The notes below the pieces were generated by a model that was not told where the DNA came from, did not search any database, and saw only the letters and a program-made list of their open reading frames with translations. A DNA stretch of 64,000 nt from Anaspis maculata (Eukaryota; Arthropoda; Insecta; Coleoptera; Scraptiidae), in contig OX421963.1 of assembly GCA_949128115.1 (NCBI GenBank), forward strand, positions 58,027,306-58,091,305, in the 5' to 3' direction. This document shows, in pieces, positions 59,090 to 64,000 of the stretch; the stretch's first letter is position 1, and each line of letters opens with the position of its first letter. Position numbers and translations under genes: made by a program.

Positions 59090-60210
59090 TATGGATGGCC
59101 GGAAAACCAAACTTCACATGCCAATTAGTTCAAATTATGAGAGCGAGCTGTTTATCGTTTTATTCTGGTTTGGGAGGAGTTGTTATTTTTTGTTATTTGA
59201 GAGTGGCTAAGAGGGTGGCGGGATGGCGACAAATGAAAAGCAACCTTCCGCTCCTCATTTTTAATAAGCTATCTGTCAACAGAACAGTTAGATCGCTAGG
59301 TCTTTGAGTTCATCATAAGGAGTTACTTTTAGTTTTTTTTTTGGTTTGGGAGTGGAAGCTGAAGGCGGCGACAAATGAAAAGTAGCCTCTCCATTCTCAT
59401 TTTTAGTCAGCTTTCCATCAGCAAAAGCCGGAAGAATTAGATCCCTGTTCTTGGGTTTTCGTTTGGAAGCGGTTGCTGGGGGCGGCTTTTTGGTTTGGGG
59501 GCGGCGACACAAAAAGGTAGCCTGTCCCGCCTAATGGAGTACTTGCCAATGAACCAGATTTGACTGGAAATACTTTTAATCATCAACAAGTGTAATGAAT
59601 AGTATTTTCTGAAAATTTCCGGGAAATATATCCATTGGTTGAAAAGATTTCTTTTTCGATTTTTTTTTCAAAGGGTTGGTGACAGTGGGAAAACTTCAGT
59701 GAAATTCCTATGTTTGTATTTTTCAAATATTGTGATGCCACTATAACAGTTTTTTGAGTTTTCAACCCAGCAGTGCTGTTTGTTTAGTTTTTAGTATATT
59801 TGTGACGTCACAAATATATTTTCAAAACAGGCACTACGGCCGCAATTTTGGGAATTTAGGAAAAATAAAAAATACGGGTACAATATTTTTACCCATACTA
59901 TCGATTAAGCCAATGAACAAAATTGGGCAAGTACCCCATTGTGAGTCGTCTATCCATCAGCGAAATAAGCAGATCGCTTTGTCTTTTGGTTTGGGAGGAG
60001 TTGCTTTTTAAGCGCTTCTTTGTAATCTTAAAACGGCGCATGGTGGGGGTGGGGCGGTGACAAATAAAAATAAGTTTTTCCTCCTCATTTTCAGCCAGCT
60101 CTCCATCAGTAAAAAGTAAAACAAATGGATCGCTCTGTTTTGGGATTTACGAGGAGTTGGTTTATTCAACATACGTAGCTGTATGACATACCGTGGAGGT
60201 AGCATGCAGC
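59090..60210 (-). pseudogene. Degenerate coding-like units on the minus strand
   Basis: Three or four diverged units of about 170-200 bp occur near 59110-59290, 59290-59510 and 59960-60170. Read on the minus strand, each gives a variant of RDLILPAFADGKLTKNENG, then EATFHLSPP, then a Lys/Pro-rich stretch. The best unit stays open for 74 codons (59288-59512); others have stops. I do not know the source protein. It may be a decayed repetitive gene or a repeat that happens to stay open. Confidence 0.35.
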
Positions 60211-60756
60211 TTCATGTTATCGAAAGATTCAGCACACATAAGCGTCAGGTCCGGAATAAATTCCAATATTCATGTTATTTCAAGTTCATCGGGGGCGGTT
60301 TTCTCTATAAAGCCTATACATATAGCCTAAACCGGCCTTGGGAGTGGCAGCTATGTATCAGCGAGAAAAATTAAGAAGCTAGGGCGTCTCGTTTGAGAAG
60401 AGTTTCAATCTTGTTTCAATTACTTACGTATACCACCGGACGGACGGACAGACGAACAAAGCGGCTGCAATAGCGATTTTCACAAGAGGGAAAATGCGCT
60501 AAAAATAGGCTACTTCGTTTGGGCAGGTGCGCATGCTTGAAGGCTCCAAATTTTGGAAACTTTCGTACACCTGTCAGTTGAATAGCAACGCTGCATGCTC
60601 TGTCTAGTCGCCTGACCAACTACTGGTTCCTGGCTGTCACTTTTTCACACACCGTAAATGCATCTCTTCGTAGCTTCTTTAAACTCCTTTCTCGGTACAG
60701 CATTTTCAACAAGTTGTGTTCTTTCGTCAAAACATATAAACATAAGCAAATGAAAT
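60211..60756. other. No gene recognised
   Basis: Contains ACCACCGGACGGACGGACAG at about 60433, a GGAC-type run like those at 22770 and 39760. No other supported feature. Confidence 0.4.
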
Positions 60757-60916
60757 GTACGATCGCACGCAAAATAAACGGAGACAGTGTTTCGCGCGGT
60801 GTGTACCGATTTGCTGAATTTTGGCTTGGTGTCACAGTGACAAGAAGGCTAAAATTGATTAAATCAGTACACTCCGCGCGAAACACTGTCTCCGTTTATT
60901 TTGCGCGCGATCGTAC
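60757..60916. repeat. 160-bp palindromic MITE (GTACGATCGC ends)
   Basis: GTACGATCGCACGCAAAATA and AACGGAGACAGTGTTTCGCG return inverted with three or four changes; the central loop is about 55 bp. Arms of about 50 bp. Non-coding. Confidence 0.8.
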
Positions 60917-61622
60917 GTAACTATGAAATTCGCGCCATACATGCGCACTCAAAAAAACCGAAACGAAGGGGCCTATTAGCGAGCATGAAGTGTTGCCTCT
61001 CGTTTTTCGTTTGCTTTGATATCCGAATAATTCCTTGGAGTTATATTGTGTATTCTAATCCTATTCTTGCCTCAGAGTAAATGGGTTCACATTTTATTCC
61101 ACTTCAATTGTGAGGTACCTACGAGGGTATGTATCTACCTACTTGCCAAACTAAAATCTGATACACATGCGATCTCTTCCAGAAAGATAAGAGGTTCATG
61201 TTCACAATAACACCACGCTCTCTAGAAGAGAACAGGACTGCCCATCAATTTGTTGCCGCAATGAACACCCTCTGCGCCAGTGTGGTTCGAACACTGATCA
61301 CAGATGAATGATGAATGCCCTATTTTGTTAAAATTCTTCATAAATAATCGAAAGTTTTCACGAATTTTCTGAGAAATCGTAACGTTCTTTAGTCTGGAAT
61401 CCCGTTGTAGCATGCAAACACGAGAAATATCTAACGTCAAAACCAGAAACCACGCCAGAGCTGTCCAAAGTCCAGTAGGGGTTTCTTACTCGGTTTCACG
61501 GTTCCACCACCATAGGCTCTGTATGCCCTACTACGCATTGGCAGCTAAAAGCCATGATGCGCCTTATGCATCTATTCCATCGGGAAATTATGGACCGAGT
61601 GCGCATGCAATATTACCGATAT
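60917..61622. other. Flank of the LTR element; no gene recognised
   Basis: Unassigned host sequence up to the LTR start. Frames such as 61412-61813 run into the LTR and are not supported. Confidence 0.45.
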
Positions 61623-62409
61623 TGTTACGAGCGGCGATCCCGTACATATTGGTAAACACTAGATCTTCCTGGATCCTTCCATCCATTAGATCGCAGTGTA
61701 GAAGTCTGGAGCGATCTGGTGCATTCCAGAGCGTTCGTGTATGTGAAACTGAGGGGAGACTTCGATGCTCGATCGAGAAAGATCTGTCAATTTTGACGGA
61801 GGCGCCGCTCTAGAACCCGGCAGAATTATATGGGTAACGTGTGTGATTATTCAGGAATGGTCTAGAAACCGCATATGCCGAGCCACTATGGAATTTGCTG
61901 GAAGCAGACAGAAAGTTCGGGAACACTATTCGGAGGCCTTATACAGGGTGTCCCGAAAATACACCAACAACGTTCTAGGACGTGGTGGTGTGTCAAGGTG
62001 TCAAGGTAGTGGATGTGTCAAGTTTGATTGACTTCCTTTGAATGGTTTCGGAGATATTGAATAAAAACCATCTTCAGGGTCCCACCTTTAGGGGCCTGTA
62101 GCTCCCTTAGGAAGCGTTTCCGGACCCATGTTCATGGAAACTTTTCTTCTTGTTTTGATGAGAGGAAGCTGCCTTAGAACGTTGTCGGTATATTTTCGAG
62201 ACACCCTGTATAAGGCATCAGCCGGCAGCTCAGGGCAGTATTCAATTGGAATGCGAAGTGGTAACGCGAGCGAAGCAAGTGAAGTACCTGCGATATAATT
62301 CCAACTAGATAATTGTTGTCGTATAGTTATTGTAGTACGCAGAAATAACAGTGTGTTTTATTTCGATCGTCTCAATTATATTCGAACCCGTACGCGAAAT
62401 ATCGTAACA
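61623..62409 (+). repeat. 5' long terminal repeat of a Ty3/Gypsy-like retrotransposon
   Basis: Starts TGTTACGA and ends TCGTAACA, a perfect 8-bp terminal inverted repeat with TG...CA ends. It is followed directly by a primer-binding-like site and then gag. Length is 787 bp. A 269-bp palindromic element (61942-62210) sits inside it, so the original LTR was probably near 520 bp. The 3' LTR and target duplication lie outside the window. Confidence 0.85.
61942..62210. mobile_element. Palindromic MITE nested in the LTR (TACAGGGTGTC ends)
   Basis: A 269-bp unit with about 35-bp inverted ends. The left end is TACAGGGTGTCCCGAAAATA; the right reads back as TACAGGGTGTCTCGAAAATA. Apparent TA duplications flank it (61940-61941, 62211-62212). 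It interrupts the LTR and has no coding capacity. Confidence 0.75.
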
Positions 62410-62427
62410 TTTGGTATCAGAAAGCGG
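62410..62427 (+). other. Putative primer-binding site of the LTR element
   Basis: TTTGGTATCAGAAAGCGG directly abuts the LTR end, where a tRNA 3' end would prime minus-strand synthesis. The TGGTATCAGA core is a common retroelement PBS form. I cannot assign the tRNA. Confidence 0.6.
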
Positions 62428-62506
62428 TATAATTCAGAGTAATTGGGCCTGCGACTACAGGACGTTCGGAACATTCGTGATCTGGTAAATGCCAGAGACG
62501 AAAAGT

Positions 62507-64000
62507 ATGTCGAAGGCAGGAGTCGAAGACGCTTTGGCGAGCATCATGGCGATGATGCAGGAGCAAAAGACGGAACGCCGGGAAGAAAAAGAAAAGTTGA
62601 AAAAGTTTCTAGAAGAACAGGAGAAGAGACGTCTGGAAGATAAAGAAGAACAGGAAAAGAAACGTCTGGAAGGAAAAGAAGACTTGAAGAGTCTTCTGGA
62701 GGGACAGGAAAAAGGATTGAAATATCTTCTTGGAGGGCAGGAGCAAGAGCTGAGAAACCTGCAAGAAGAACAGGAAAGGAAACGCCTGGAGGGAAGGGAA
62801 GAAATATTAGCCGTTGTGGAACAACAAACGCGGTATTTCGACGGAAGTGTAAATAAGCTAGAAGAGAAAATGGTTGCGATGGTCGAGGAAAGAATGGAAG
62901 CGGTGGAAGCCAACATGACGAAACTGGAGCAGCGGGTCCAGAAAGCCGCTGCTAGTGCTGCGATGGTCAGTTCAGCGGGTGTCCAACGTATGAAGCTGCC
63001 GAACTTCGATGAGAAAAGCCCATGGACTACCTATAAGAGGCAGTTCGATGCCGCTGCTGAAGCAAACGGATGGAGCGACGATGAGAGAGCCACAGCCCTA
63101 GTCCTGGCTCTCAGAGGCCCAGCGTTGAAGCTGCTCCAGACGATTCCTGAGAGTGAGCAGAAGGACTTTGCCAAGCTAATGAGGGTCCTGGAGCTTCGGT
63201 ATGGGGACAATCATGTGCGGCAGATTCATCAAACCCAGCTGAAGGCCAGGACACAAAGGAGCGGAGAAAGCCTTCAGGAATTCGAATCCGAAGTCCTGAG
63301 GCTGGTTCACCTGGCCTATCCAGCTCATCCAGCGGATGTTTTCGCCGACATCGCTAAAGAAGCTTTCATGGGCGGAATAAGAGATCCAGATCTGCGTCAG
63401 ATGGTCATGATCAGCAATCCAGCCTACATCAGCGACGCGCTCATTCAAGCTATTCGCATAGAGGCTGCCAAAGATGCTTCGCGCCCTCATCGTCTTAGGG
63501 AGGTGAACTTCGACGAATCCGGAGCATCACGTACTTCCGAGAAATCTGTAAGGGAAATACTCGAAGAAATTCTCGGTGTTTTATCTCGGAACAAACCCCA
63601 AGGCGAGCCAAGAGCTGCGAGCAATCTTCGTCGGGACTGCAGGCAATGGTTGAGTTTAGCAGATCGTTTTATAGCGGAACGGAGAACTGCTGATCGAGAA
63701 AGTCACCAACCGAGAGAAAGCAATAGTAGAGGAGGAAGACCACGTTGCTTTGAATGTGGAAGGGACGGACATCTGCAACGCGACTGCAGGCGACGATACG
63801 CTTCAGCAGACTTCATTCTGAAACGGGGAGCTGCTGATCGAGAAGGTCATAAATTGGGAGAAAGCAATCGCACAGGAGGAAAGCTGCGTTGCTTCAATTG
63901 TGGAAAGAATGGCCATCTGCAGCGTGATTGCTGGCAACCGTACCGTTCAGCAGACCGTTCCAGGCTGGAACGGGGAGCTGCTGATCAAGGAAGTCAACAT
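62507..64000 (+). CDS. Retrotransposon gag polyprotein, open at the window edge
   Basis: Uninterrupted frame of 498 codons from ATG 62507, with no stop before the edge, so it is 3' truncated by the window. Residues 17-115 are a highly charged E/K/R/Q coiled coil. Residues about 160-330 form the gag capsid-like domain: KLPNFDEKSPWTTYKRQFD, then ALVLALRGPALKLL, then LRYGD and RSGESLQEFESEV. Two CCHC zinc knuckles follow: C414-C417-H422-C427 and C462-C465-H470-C475, 48 residues apart. They lie within a tandem duplication, and a third, degraded unit precedes them (RDC at 376-378). The intact frame implies a recent insertion. Gag packages the element RNA into particles. Protease, reverse transcriptase and integrase should lie beyond 64000. 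The knuckles and PBS layout favour Ty3/Gypsy, but only pol would settle this. Confidence 0.88.
   Translation, partial: MSKAGVEDALASIMAMMQEQKTERREEKEKLKKFLEEQEKRRLEDKEEQEKKRLEGKEDLKSLLEGQEKGLKYLLGGQEQELRNLQEEQERKRLEGREEILAVVEQQTRYFDGSVNKLEEKMVAMVEERMEAVEANMTKLEQRVQKAAASAAMVSSAGVQRMKLPNFDEKSPWTTYKRQFDAAAEANGWSDDERATALVLALRGPALKLLQTIPESEQKDFAKLMRVLELRYGDNHVRQIHQTQLKARTQRSGESLQEFESEVLRLVHLAYPAHPADVFADIAKEAFMGGIRDPDLRQMVMISNPAYISDALIQAIRIEAAKDASRPHRLREVNFDESGASRTSEKSVREILEEILGVLSRNKPQGEPRAASNLRRDCRQWLSLADRFIAERRTADRESHQPRESNSRGGRPRCFECGRDGHLQRDCRRRYASADFILKRGAADREGHKLGESNRTGGKLRCFNCGKNGHLQRDCWQPYRSADRSRLERGAADQGSQH

Noticed and set aside
61412..61813. 133-codon plus-strand frame
   Set aside because: Runs from unique sequence into the LTR; no domain.

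Overview
The window is eukaryotic and almost certainly insect. The genes have many introns, several only 51-64 bp long with plain GT-AG ends. The proteins are animal ones: a 7TM GOLD-domain protein, a class-A peptide receptor and an axonemal dynein-regulatory EF-hand protein. Repeats fill most of the sequence. Runs such as (GGAC/AGAC)n and TAGGTAGGTACCTACC, and the density of foldback repeats, suggest a hemipteran such as a whitefly or aphid relative. That placement is inference; no marker gene proves it.

Gene layout. (1) 2.5-9.6 kb is a small gene cluster. ECH1 (dienoyl-CoA isomerase, six exons, + strand) converges on an EFCAB2/DRC8-like axonemal gene (three exons, - strand). A single-exon SIAH-type zinc-finger gene follows on the - strand. 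(2) 35.7-43.7 kb holds a head-to-head pair. GPR107/108-like (five exons, - strand) and the tRNA-queuosine mannosyltransferase QTMAN/GTDC1 (three exons, + strand) have start codons 732 bp apart. (3) 56.2-58.1 kb carries the 3' three coding exons of a peptide GPCR (- strand); the exons for TM1-TM2 are not seen. (4) 61.6-64.0 kb is the 5' end of an LTR retrotransposon: a 787-bp LTR, a primer-binding site and an open gag reading frame running off the window edge. The cellular genes do unrelated jobs (fatty-acid oxidation, cilium, Golgi/endosome traffic, tRNA modification, signalling), and I see no operon-like logic.

Repeat layout. About three quarters of the window, including 9.7-35.6 kb and 44-55 kb, is non-coding and mobile-element derived. 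The main theme is long palindromic (foldback) elements of 1-2.6 kb. Five share ends 5'-TAG...CTA-3', and four of these five are flanked by exact 3-bp direct repeats (TAG, AAT, AAA, TTG). One pair of arms lies 19.5 kb apart (15808-35280) with matching TTG flanks, suggesting one giant composite element. Other elements carry an ACAGGGTGT end motif, TA or 8-bp duplications (hAT-like), or nested insertions whose empty site survives in the opposite palindrome arm. Two copies of a 1.4-2.6 kb non-coding dispersed repeat lie in opposite orientation at 19-20.5 kb and 45-47.6 kb.

The best candidate for something undescribed is the TAG-ended palindrome family and its giant 15.8-35.3 kb member. The gene models come from reading splice sites and protein homology by eye. 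The repeat boundaries come from direct comparison of the two arms.
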